Below are positions 57,176-64,000 of a stretch of DNA of 64,000 nt, piece after piece (position 1 is the stretch's first letter; the number at the start of each line of letters is the position of its first letter). The stretch is from Hyphomicrobiales bacterium (GTDB lineage: Bacteria > Pseudomonadota > Alphaproteobacteria > Rhizobiales > Methyloligellaceae): the NCBI GenBank assembly GCA_021775525.1, contig JAJFHQ010000013.1:1-64000 (forward strand), in the 5' to 3' direction. A program made the position numbers and the translations under genes. The notes beneath the pieces are model-generated. The model did not search any database, was not told the origin of the DNA, and saw nothing but the letters and a program-made list of their open reading frames with translations.

Positions 57176-59290
57176 ATGCACCCCAGTACCCAGCTTGCCG
57201 TCTCTGACGATATTGATGTTGCAGCCTTGCTGCGCGCAGTTAATCGGCGCAAATACCTGATTGCCGTACTTGCAGTAGCCGCGGGCATCGCAACGTATTT
57301 TGCCCTGAGCTTCGTGACCCCACAATATTCGTCAGAGGCACGCATTCTTATTGAGCGCGAGGAAAACAGTTACAAACGCCCTGCGGGCTCGCAGATACTC
57401 AATTCGCGGCGGACGATGACGGATCAAGAGGCTGTATCCAGCCAGGTTCAAGTTCTGCTGTCGCGCGACCTTGCCATGGGCGTTGCGAAAGAGCTTAGGC
57501 TGGATGAGGATCCGGAATTCAATACTGAGGCTGGCAGCGGAAAACTATGGCGAAAATTTCTGCGTATCATTCGTCTCAAGCAGCAGCCCACTCAGGTGGC
57601 GCTTCAGGAGAGGGTGCTTGATGCATTTCTTGATAGACTCAGCGTTTATCAATTGAAGAAATCACACGTAATTGCTGTGTCCTTCCAGTCCAGCAATCCG
57701 GAAACATCTGCAAAAGCTGCAAACAAGCTCGCCGAATTTTACCTGACTTGGCAGCAAGGCGAAAAACTCAAGCAGACAAAGGAAGCCAGTGCGTGGCTCA
57801 GCGGCCAGATCAAGGAACTCACAAAAAAGGTTGAAAAAGCCGATATTGCTGCTGAGCGTTTCCGCTCTTCCTCTGGGTTATTCGAAGGAAGCAACAACAC
57901 CACACTTGATGCTCAGCAACTCTCCGAACTGAATAGTCAGCTGATTCTGGCCAAGGCTCAGCGTACCGAAGCTGAAGCGCGTGCAGAACTCATTGAAAAA
58001 ATGCTCAAAGACACGGGTGGGGTAGCTGACTCCGCAGATGTTCTGAAATCAAGGTTGATCCAGCGGTTGCTCGAACAACGTGTAACAGTCCAGCGTGAGC
58101 TGGCCGAAGTTTCCGCAACGCTGCTTCCCTCGCACCCTCGCATAAAACAGCTCAACTCGGAGCTTAGCGATGTGCGCCGGCAGATACGCAAAGAGGCGCG
58201 CAAGGTCGTGTCCGGTTTGCGGAATGAAGCTCAGATTGCGGGAGCCCGCGAAATGTCGCTTCGTGAAAGTCTCGGCGAAATGAAGTTATCAGCCTCCAGG
58301 GGCAATGAAAGTCATATCAAACTGCGCGCCCTGGAAAGGGAAGCCAAAGCCAACCGCGACGTTCTGGAATCATATTTATCACGATACCGCGATGCCAGCA
58401 CGCGTTCAGACCAGGCTTCCGTACCGGCCCATGCCAGCATCGTCTCCAGGGCCCATGTCACCAGCACTCCATCTTTTCCGCAAAAGGGGCCGATTTCACT
58501 TCTGTCCATGGCTGCTATTGTGCTTCTGGGTTTCGCGCATACGGTAGCGCGGGAGATCATCACGCCTCAGCATGACCAGCGACTGCGCAGACGCCATGAC
58601 GATAATGCCCACACACAGGAAAGAAGATCCCGGTCCGCATCAATTAACCAGGGGTCAGGTATTTCAACGTTGAATTCACCTCGTGATATTGCACGCCAGT
58701 TTGCATCCATGCATGCCCGTTTATTCATCACCGCACCCCAGTCAGGCTGGGCTGATGCTGCAGGGCATGCAATCGATGTGGCCCGGGAATTGGCAGACGC
58801 TGGAAACAGCACGGTACTGGTCGATGCCATGGCTGAAGGAGATCATGTAGCCATAGCACTCGATCTGCCTGATGGGTCCGGTCTTCACCAAATGCTCAGC
58901 GGTCAGGCCAGCTTTGAAGAGGCAGTGCGCCGTGATCCCGATAGCAGCTTGCATGTCCTTTCTGGTACAAGTGACCCGGGCAGGGTGTATGGGCTTGATA
59001 CTAATCGTCTTGGCCCATTGCTTAATGCCCTGGAGGCGGCATACGACAATGTTGTCATTTATTCCGCACCGGAAGAGGCGGGCACAATGATCAGCATCCG
59101 CTCCCGGACTGAACCCGCTCTGGTACTGATCGCCGAGCCATCCGGTTCAAAAGACGAGTCTGCATGGCTGGCAGATCAAATCACGGCAAAGACGGTAGGC
59201 TCGCCAAGCGTGGCCATTCTTGCAAGCGGAGCTAATCGCTCATGGACCATGCCGCAAATGCCGTTCCTGAAGCGGGCAGAAGCAGTCTAG
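57176..59290 (+). CDS. Wzz/GumC-type chain-length protein with degenerate kinase-like domain
   Basis: The product has about 704 residues. The first membrane helix is at 27-47 (YLIAVLAVAAGIATYFALSF) and the second at about 438-458 (SLLSMAAIVLLGFAHTVA); between are the Wzz core and long coiled coils. Residues 512-704 have the shape of a BY-kinase/ParA domain, but Walker A is lost (FITAPQSGWADAAG lacks GKST), and the Walker B Asp is replaced (NVVIYSAPEE). No tyrosine-rich tail exists. So it is a PCP with a likely inactive kinase-like tail. Start at ATG 57176. It is divergent from the OPX gene. Confidence 0.85.
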   Translation: MHPSTQLAVSDDIDVAALLRAVNRRKYLIAVLAVAAGIATYFALSFVTPQYSSEARILIEREENSYKRPAGSQILNSRRTMTDQEAVSSQVQVLLSRDLAMGVAKELRLDEDPEFNTEAGSGKLWRKFLRIIRLKQQPTQVALQERVLDAFLDRLSVYQLKKSHVIAVSFQSSNPETSAKAANKLAEFYLTWQQGEKLKQTKEASAWLSGQIKELTKKVEKADIAAERFRSSSGLFEGSNNTTLDAQQLSELNSQLILAKAQRTEAEARAELIEKMLKDTGGVADSADVLKSRLIQRLLEQRVTVQRELAEVSATLLPSHPRIKQLNSELSDVRRQIRKEARKVVSGLRNEAQIAGAREMSLRESLGEMKLSASRGNESHIKLRALEREAKANRDVLESYLSRYRDASTRSDQASVPAHASIVSRAHVTSTPSFPQKGPISLLSMAAIVLLGFAHTVAREIITPQHDQRLRRRHDDNAHTQERRSRSASINQGSGISTLNSPRDIARQFASMHARLFITAPQSGWADAAGHAIDVARELADAGNSTVLVDAMAEGDHVAIALDLPDGSGLHQMLSGQASFEEAVRRDPDSSLHVLSGTSDPGRVYGLDTNRLGPLLNALEAAYDNVVIYSAPEEAGTMISIRSRTEPALVLIAEPSGSKDESAWLADQITAKTVGSPSVAILASGANRSWTMPQMPFLKRAEAV

Positions 59291-60561
59291 TGAACGCGAT
59301 CGGCAGCTTGTGTTTGTGGCAAGATGGATTTGCGGCGCTGTCCAAAGAGTTTGCGCCGGACACTTTGGGCCAGATGCCATAATCTAGGGCGCGTCTTGAC
59401 GAACCTCTTTACAGCTTCCTGAGCTGCAAGCGGCACTGTTAACAGATAACCTCGCTCGTCAAATGCGATAATATTCTCAAACAGGTGTGTATCGACATCA
59501 CACCATTCTTCCTTGTGGCGGGCATCGCCAGCACCCATGTCGAAAAAGTTCAATCCCCTCCGGCAGGCATCCTCGATTTGATATTGAAACAGCAAGGAGC
59601 CGGGAGAAAACTTTCTGATCGGCCCCTGGTCTATCGAGGTCAGCATAGTCGTGAACTTGTCCTTGAAAAAGGTACCGCTCGATATCGCTGCAACTTGATC
59701 CCCTGATCTGAGATATCCAAATTCCAAGGTTCCCTGTTCTCCTGAGGGCAGGGCAGCGAGTTCGTGATAAAATTCGCGGTGACGTGAATTCGCAAATGCA
59801 TCGCTGATACCTTGCTCGGAGAATTGTTGCGATTTTTGTTTGAAAAACTCGTCGAGCAATTTACGCCGCTCATCCGTTGTCGATGCCCAGCCCATTTCAA
59901 TCGGCGCCTGCTCTTTCAGTCGCCTCTCTTTTCGACCCAGCGTATTGCGTGATTTACCGCTGAACCTGTTGCGGTACAGCGTATCGAAGTCAGTTTCCAG
60001 AAGCACGGCATGCCCCTGATTGGCACTCGGCCGCAGCGGCAAATGGGCCATGGGGTTTGCCACACCATCCCACTCATAAGGCTGCTTGTCGAAATAGGCC
60101 GCATTCACACCACCGATCAGGCACGCCACTTCGCTAAGCAATGCCCTTACGTCTTGAGGTGATGTTTCGCGTGCAAAATTGAGCGTATGGAGGCCCATAT
60201 TGTAGTTGGCGTGCTCCCAGCCTATCCAGTGCAGGCAGCGTACCCCGCGTCGTTTTGAGACCTCGAAAGGCCAGATGAACTCAATTTTCCCCGATTGGGA
60301 ACGCCCGCAAACGATGGCAAGTTCTGCGCCTGACGGTTTTGAAACGAGGCGATACCAGGCTTCTGCATGTTCATAGGACTGCGCTTGAACGCCCACGGCG
60401 CTTGTTTGAAATGCCTGCCAATCCTTTTGGATCGGTTCAAAATCACGAAAAATTGACAGACGCACCAGGCCCGCTGACGTTTCCAGCGATCCGGCACATG
60501 GCGCTACATCCCGTGTTCGGTCCGGTTTGTGACCCACACGCGGCAAACTGATGACTGTCAT
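59287..60561 (-). CDS. CelD/BcsL-like GNAT acetyltransferase
   Basis: The product has about 424 residues. It belongs to the group with two GNAT-like (FemAB-like) halves: the pattern EHAEAWYRLVSKPSGAELAIVCGRSQ at the start and SGTFFKDKFTTMLTSIDQGPIRKFSPGSLLFQYQIEDACRRGLNFFDMGAGDARHKEEW at the C-terminal half, which resembles CelD/BcsL proteins. It probably acylates a sugar of the polymer. ATG at 60561 has AGGAG before it. Its stop overlaps the stop of the convergent chain-length gene. Confidence 0.75.
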   Translation of the reverse strand: MTVISLPRVGHKPDRTRDVAPCAGSLETSAGLVRLSIFRDFEPIQKDWQAFQTSAVGVQAQSYEHAEAWYRLVSKPSGAELAIVCGRSQSGKIEFIWPFEVSKRRGVRCLHWIGWEHANYNMGLHTLNFARETSPQDVRALLSEVACLIGGVNAAYFDKQPYEWDGVANPMAHLPLRPSANQGHAVLLETDFDTLYRNRFSGKSRNTLGRKERRLKEQAPIEMGWASTTDERRKLLDEFFKQKSQQFSEQGISDAFANSRHREFYHELAALPSGEQGTLEFGYLRSGDQVAAISSGTFFKDKFTTMLTSIDQGPIRKFSPGSLLFQYQIEDACRRGLNFFDMGAGDARHKEEWCDVDTHLFENIIAFDERGYLLTVPLAAQEAVKRFVKTRPRLWHLAQSVRRKLFGQRRKSILPQTQAADRVH

Positions 60562-60721
60562 GCCCACTCCTACGCAATACGAACGACAGGCTTCCTGCCA
60601 AAAAAAAGGAACTGATCAAGGCTTTCTCAAGGAAAGCCTGAAATAGTTGGCAGGAACGCAATAAAGCTAGTGGCAACTCGTTAACTTGCGGTTGCTCTTT
60701 GCGAAGAGGCGAGTGGATTTT

Positions 60722-61777
60722 ATGACAGGGTTACCGGTCGATATTCTGAAACCGGGCATGAAGGTGCTCTACTATTCTGGCCTCCACCGGCTGCTTGCTC
60801 CATTCGCCGAGGGCATTGGCCTGATCTTCATGCTGCACCAGGTTTCGCCCCGCAAACATGGCGGCTTTTCCCCCAATCGCGGTCTGATGGTGACACCTGA
60901 TTATCTCGATGCGGTTCTGCATGACGTAAAAGCAGCCGGTTTGGATATTATTTCCCTTGATGAGGCCCATGCACGCATCACCAGTGGAGATACGTCAAAA
61001 CGCTTTGCCTGCTTCACGCTTGATGATGGCTATCGTGATAACCTTGAATATTCATACCCAGTATTCCTGAAACACGACGCCCCCTTCACAATTTACGTGC
61101 CTTCGGAATTTCCGGGCGGGAAGGGAGAGCTGTGGTGGTTTGTGCTGGAGGAAGCGATTGCCTCAAGTTCCGAAATTACCCTGCCCACAGAGACCGGGCC
61201 AGTCCGGCTGCCTGCCGAAACGGATGAAGAGAAAACATCAGCGTTCGAGCGCGTCTATCATCACTTGCGTGACCAGAATGTAGATGACCAGCGCGAAGCC
61301 ATATCCCGGTTCTCAGATGTACATGGTTTGGACATGGAGGCGCAGTGTCGGGATCTGATTATGACCTGGGATGAAATCCGAAAGCTGGCTTCTGATCCGC
61401 TCGTGACAATTGGCGCTCATACGGTCACACACCCGGCACTTGCGAAACTGCCAGAAGCGCGTGCTGTCGAGGAAATGAAGTGCGGCGCGGACAGGATCAA
61501 AAAAGAACTTGGATTCTGGCCAGGACATTTCAGTTACCCCTACGGGAACCCTGACAGTGCTGGCCCGCGCGAATTCCGCATTGCCTCTGAACTTGGTTTT
61601 AAAACTGCGGTGACAACGCGCAAGGGCGTTGTATTTCCTGAACATGCAGATCACCTGACAGCCCTGCCACGGGTCTCGCTCAACGGCGAATATCAGTCCT
61701 CCGTCTTTACCCGGCTCTATATGACCGGCGCTCCCTTTGCGCTTTGGAACCGGTTCCGCCGCGTCGATGCTGCCTGA
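60722..61777 (+). CDS. Polysaccharide deacetylase (NodB type)
   Basis: The product has about 351 residues. The catalytic domain carries the first motif RFACFTLDDGYRDN (DD pair) and the zinc His in IGAHTVTHPALAKL, then HFSYPYGNPDS. It would remove N- or O-acetyl groups from the polymer. No clear signal, so it may act in the cytoplasm or need another route. I use the ATG at 60722; a TTG at 60686 opens the frame earlier. It is transcribed apart from the acetyltransferase gene, divergently. Confidence 0.85.
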   Translation: MTGLPVDILKPGMKVLYYSGLHRLLAPFAEGIGLIFMLHQVSPRKHGGFSPNRGLMVTPDYLDAVLHDVKAAGLDIISLDEAHARITSGDTSKRFACFTLDDGYRDNLEYSYPVFLKHDAPFTIYVPSEFPGGKGELWWFVLEEAIASSSEITLPTETGPVRLPAETDEEKTSAFERVYHHLRDQNVDDQREAISRFSDVHGLDMEAQCRDLIMTWDEIRKLASDPLVTIGAHTVTHPALAKLPEARAVEEMKCGADRIKKELGFWPGHFSYPYGNPDSAGPREFRIASELGFKTAVTTRKGVVFPEHADHLTALPRVSLNGEYQSSVFTRLYMTGAPFALWNRFRRVDAA

Positions 61778-61792
61778 AGGTCTTCCCCGGGA

Positions 61793-62002
61793 TCAGGTTT
61801 GATCTGGTCGCTGCATCCAGCGGATCAACAAGCCTGCGGGAACAACCCAGGCCAATCCGGCAGCAAAAAAATAGAGCACCTGCAAAAAATTGGATCCACC
61901 GACAACCTGTGACGCACCAAACGCCATCGCCAGGATAGAATAGACCACCAAGTAAACCAGTAGCGTGATAGCACCTATAAATTTTCGTGTCCGCATGGTC
62001 AT
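61793..62002 (-). CDS. DUF2842 family small membrane protein
   Basis: The product has 69 residues. It has two helices: ITLLVYLVVYSILAMAFGASQVV and FLQVLYFFAAGLAWVVPAGLLIRWM. The pattern of two helices with a WxxP near the C-terminus and a RTRKFIG start fits DUF2842, a small alphaproteobacterial family without known role. ATG at 62002 with AGG nine bases before. It is divergent from heme A synthase. Confidence 0.75.
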   Translation of the reverse strand: MTMRTRKFIGAITLLVYLVVYSILAMAFGASQVVGGSNFLQVLYFFAAGLAWVVPAGLLIRWMQRPDQT

Positions 62003-62109
62003 GCTGTAATACCTATCAGGACTGCGATATGCGGCAACATGCATAATTGTCCCGGGACCGGAGACAAGGCAATTGCTCACAACCCGTTTCACCACATGAA
62101 GGAATGGCG

Positions 62110-63171
62110 ATGATGACCGGCTCAAAAAACAACGCAGGTAAAGATGACGCCGCAGTGCGTTCCTGGTTGTTTTTTCTGTGCGCGCTCATCTTCGCCATGA
62201 TCATCGTCGGAGGCGCCACGCGGCTTACGGATTCAGGCCTCTCGATCACCGAGTGGAAGCCGATACTGGGCATCATACCTCCGCTGGGTGAGGGGATGTG
62301 GCAGGAGGCATTCACGAAATACCGCCAAATTCCTGAATATGAACTCGTCAACAAGGGCATGAGCCTGGCTGATTTCAAAACCATCTACTGGTGGGAGTGG
62401 GGGCACCGGTTCCTGGGCCGGATGATCGGTTTTGCCTTTTTACTTCCCTTCCTGTTTTTCTGGTTCACGGGGAAAATCAGCAAGCAACTCTGGCCCAAAC
62501 TGATCGTGATGTTCGTGCTTGGCGGCCTGCAAGGCGCGCTTGGCTGGTACATGGTCATGAGCGGCCTAGTTGAACGAGTAGATGTTAGCCAGTACCGGCT
62601 TGCGGCGCATTTGTGCGCTGCCGTTCTCATCTTTGCTTATATCTTCTGGGTCGCGCTCCGGCTGAGACGGGGAGTTGCCCCGGCAACAGAAAAATCAACG
62701 GGTTTAAAAGCTTCAGCAATGTATCTGGTTATCGTTTTGTTTCTCCAGATAGCTCTTGGAGCCTTCGTCGCGGGACTGGATGCGGGGCAGGGCTACAACA
62801 CATGGCCGCTTATGGATGGCGCACTAATCCCGCAAGGTCTTGGCGCCATGTCGCCCTGGTATCTCAACCTGTTTGAAAATGCACTCACGGTTCAGTTTGA
62901 TCACCGGATATTGGCCTATGTCATTCTGGTCTGGGCCATTGTCCACGCTGTACTTTCCTCAAAAACTGCAGGTAGGGGTCCGATCACGCTGGGAGCCTAT
63001 TTTCTCTTGGCAAGCATAGTGGCTCAGCTTGTGATAGGTATCGCCACGTTGCTGGCAAAAGTGCCGATTGCACTAGGTTTGGCTCATCAGGGGATGGCCA
63101 TTCTGGTGTTCTCAATCGGTTTATGGCACCTCAACCAACTTGTGCCAGGGCCTGCTCCAGGTCAGCGATAA
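62110..63171 (+). CDS. ctaA: Heme A synthase (COX15/CtaA)
   Basis: The product has about 353 residues and eight membrane helices. It oxidises heme O to heme A for cytochrome c oxidase. The conserved histidines appear in WEWGHRFLGRMIGF, RLAAHLCAAVLIF, FDHRILAYVI and GLAHQGMAILVF, and ATRLTDSGLSITEWKPI is the family N-terminus. AAGGA sits at 62099-62103, so ATG 62110 is my start (62104 or 62113 possible). Its 3' end overlaps the convergent metY-type gene by 41 bases. Confidence 0.93.
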   Translation: MMTGSKNNAGKDDAAVRSWLFFLCALIFAMIIVGGATRLTDSGLSITEWKPILGIIPPLGEGMWQEAFTKYRQIPEYELVNKGMSLADFKTIYWWEWGHRFLGRMIGFAFLLPFLFFWFTGKISKQLWPKLIVMFVLGGLQGALGWYMVMSGLVERVDVSQYRLAAHLCAAVLIFAYIFWVALRLRRGVAPATEKSTGLKASAMYLVIVLFLQIALGAFVAGLDAGQGYNTWPLMDGALIPQGLGAMSPWYLNLFENALTVQFDHRILAYVILVWAIVHAVLSSKTAGRGPITLGAYFLLASIVAQLVIGIATLLAKVPIALGLAHQGMAILVFSIGLWHLNQLVPGPAPGQR

Positions 63172-64000
63172 TATCGCTAGAATCTTCTATGCCAACGGAA
63201 AGCCTTACCACGTCATCTCCTGCACCCGCAGCTGCTCGTTCATTGGTCGTCAGTTGGCTGTGCGTGGTTGATGCCGGGTGGATAATCAGGCTTTTGGTAT
63301 CGCCAATATTGGCCAAATGGCTGAACAATTTCACATTGCTCACCAGCCCGACACCTGCGTCGTAGCCACCCCTGAGACCGAAAGTGAGAACGGCTCCAGC
63401 TCCTTTTGGCACATATTTTCCGGCCAGTTTGTGATAGGGACTGCTTTTCAGCCCGGCATAGCTGACCCACGCCACCTGATCGTGCTTCTCCAGCCATTCT
63501 GCAACCTTGAGAGCGTTGTCACAATGGCGTTGCATGCGCAGGGGCAGTGTCTCAATACCGTTCAGGATCAGGAACGAATTAAAGGGTGAGATGCACGGGC
63601 CCAGGTCGCGCAGGCTCAACACCCGGCAGGCGATTGCGAAAGAAAAATTACCAAACGTCTCGGCAAGCTTGATCCCGTTGTAGCTGGCGCAGCTTTCTGA
63701 AAGGGTGGGATATTTACCACTCGCCATCCAGTCGAAGGTGCCGCAATCAACAATCATTCCGCCGATAGAGTTGCCCTGACCGCCAAGAAACTTGGTCAAT
63801 GAATAGACGATAATATCCGCACCATGTTCGATCGGCTGCCACAGATATGGCGTCGCAAGGGTGTTGTCGACGATCAGGGGGATGCCGGCCTTTTTGGCGA
63901 TTTTTGAAATTGCCTCGATGTCGATAACAACGCCCCCGGGATTGGCCAGGGATTCCACAAAGATCGCCTTTACCTTGTCGTCTATCGCTGCTTCAAATTC
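63131..64000 (-). CDS. metY: O-acetylhomoserine (thiol)-lyase type enzyme, N-terminus cut by window edge
   Basis: At least 290 residues are visible and the frame runs off the right edge. This is a Cys/Met metabolism PLP enzyme: the PLP lysine is in VYSLTKFLGGQGNSIGG, and VESLANPGGVVIDIEAI, IVDNTLATPYLWQP and IIHPASTTHSQLT are family hallmarks. It adds sulfide to O-acetylhomoserine (or similar) for methionine synthesis. The C-terminus is normal. The start lies outside the window. Confidence 0.88.
   Translation of the reverse strand, partial: EFEAAIDDKVKAIFVESLANPGGVVIDIEAISKIAKKAGIPLIVDNTLATPYLWQPIEHGADIIVYSLTKFLGGQGNSIGGMIVDCGTFDWMASGKYPTLSESCASYNGIKLAETFGNFSFAIACRVLSLRDLGPCISPFNSFLILNGIETLPLRMQRHCDNALKVAEWLEKHDQVAWVSYAGLKSSPYHKLAGKYVPKGAGAVLTFGLRGGYDAGVGLVSNVKLFSHLANIGDTKSLIIHPASTTHSQLTTNERAAAGAGDDVVRLSVGIEDSSDIIADLEQALAQVG

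Noticed and set aside
52127-61777. Exosortase/PEP-CTERM type locus
   Set aside because: Some gene types resemble that locus (chain-length, deacetylase, FemAB-like protein), but no exosortase is present and no PEP-CTERM motif was seen.

Overview
The window is chromosomal DNA of an alphaproteobacterium, most likely of the order Hyphomicrobiales (Rhizobiales). The evidence is gene order and family content, not a database search. Supporting features are the rpoZ-rsh-pyrE-pdxJ-acpS-lepB-rnc-era-recO series, a MarR regulator next to an L,D-transpeptidase (LdtR/LdtP type), 5-aminolevulinate synthase (HemA of the C4 pathway), a RibBA protein with a degenerate second domain, the bamE / cytochrome bc1 chaperone / yceD / plsX / fabH / ihfA / merR block, and a K+-independent type proton pyrophosphatase. 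Base composition looks moderate (roughly mid-50s % GC by eye, not computed). No plasmid, phage structural, transposase, integrase or CRISPR sequence was found.

Layout. 1-2720 is accessory: the end of an unknown gene, then small secreted proteins or lipoproteins (a KTSC-like protein, three lipoproteins, a short secreted protein) and a gene-poor stretch with inverted and tandem repeats. 2825-4169 holds a BON-domain membrane protein and two tiny membrane proteins. 4191-7315 is a hydrolase and a Slt-type lytic transglycosylase on the minus strand. 7661-11132 carries dapA, smpB, a peroxiredoxin, and an opposing NYN/uracil-DNA glycosylase pair. 11241-22801 is the long plus-strand housekeeping run from folK to parC. 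22814-29683 has an acetyltransferase remnant and then, on the minus strand, the aminoacyl-tRNA-protein transferase bpt, an SLC13 permease, an RDD protein, ilvA, hemB and an extensin-like protein. 29805-34785 contains an acyl-CoA hydratase/hydrolase, ldtR, an L,D-transpeptidase, hemA and a small DUF protein. 34782-36349 is a two-subunit CoA-transferase-like pair on the minus strand. 36504-43246 is glyA-nrdR-ribD-ribE-ribBA-ribH-nusB-thiL. 43294-46852 is an MFS transporter and hppA. 46972-51928 is the bamE-to-merR block, followed by tRNA-Pro(GGG). 52127-61777 is an exopolysaccharide locus. 61793-64000 has a DUF2842 protein, heme A synthase and a truncated metY-type gene at the edge.

How the genes work together. 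Several sets share a theme. Heme is served by hemA, hemB and the heme A synthase. Flavin synthesis runs through ribD, ribE, the RibB domain and ribH, but GTP cyclohydrolase II is probably supplied from outside the window. Envelope and peptidoglycan functions include slt, dapA, ldtR/ldtP, the extensin-like protein, BON and BamE. Phospholipid and fatty-acid starts come from plsX, fabH and acpS. The polysaccharide locus has a lipid-linked initiating transferase, one glycosyltransferase, a polymerase-type protein, an export lipoprotein, a chain-length protein with a degenerate kinase-like domain, a CelD-like acetyltransferase and a NodB-type deacetylase. A flippase and other glycosyltransferases are not in the window.

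No wholly new system was proven. The most promising leads are: the secreted/lipoprotein cluster at the left edge, including a compact Cys-rich C-terminal motif; a perfect 10-bp-arm palindrome in front of ldtR; the degenerate RibA half of RibBA; the pseudo-kinase tail of the chain-length protein; and the CoA-transferase-like pair in which I cannot find the usual catalytic motif.
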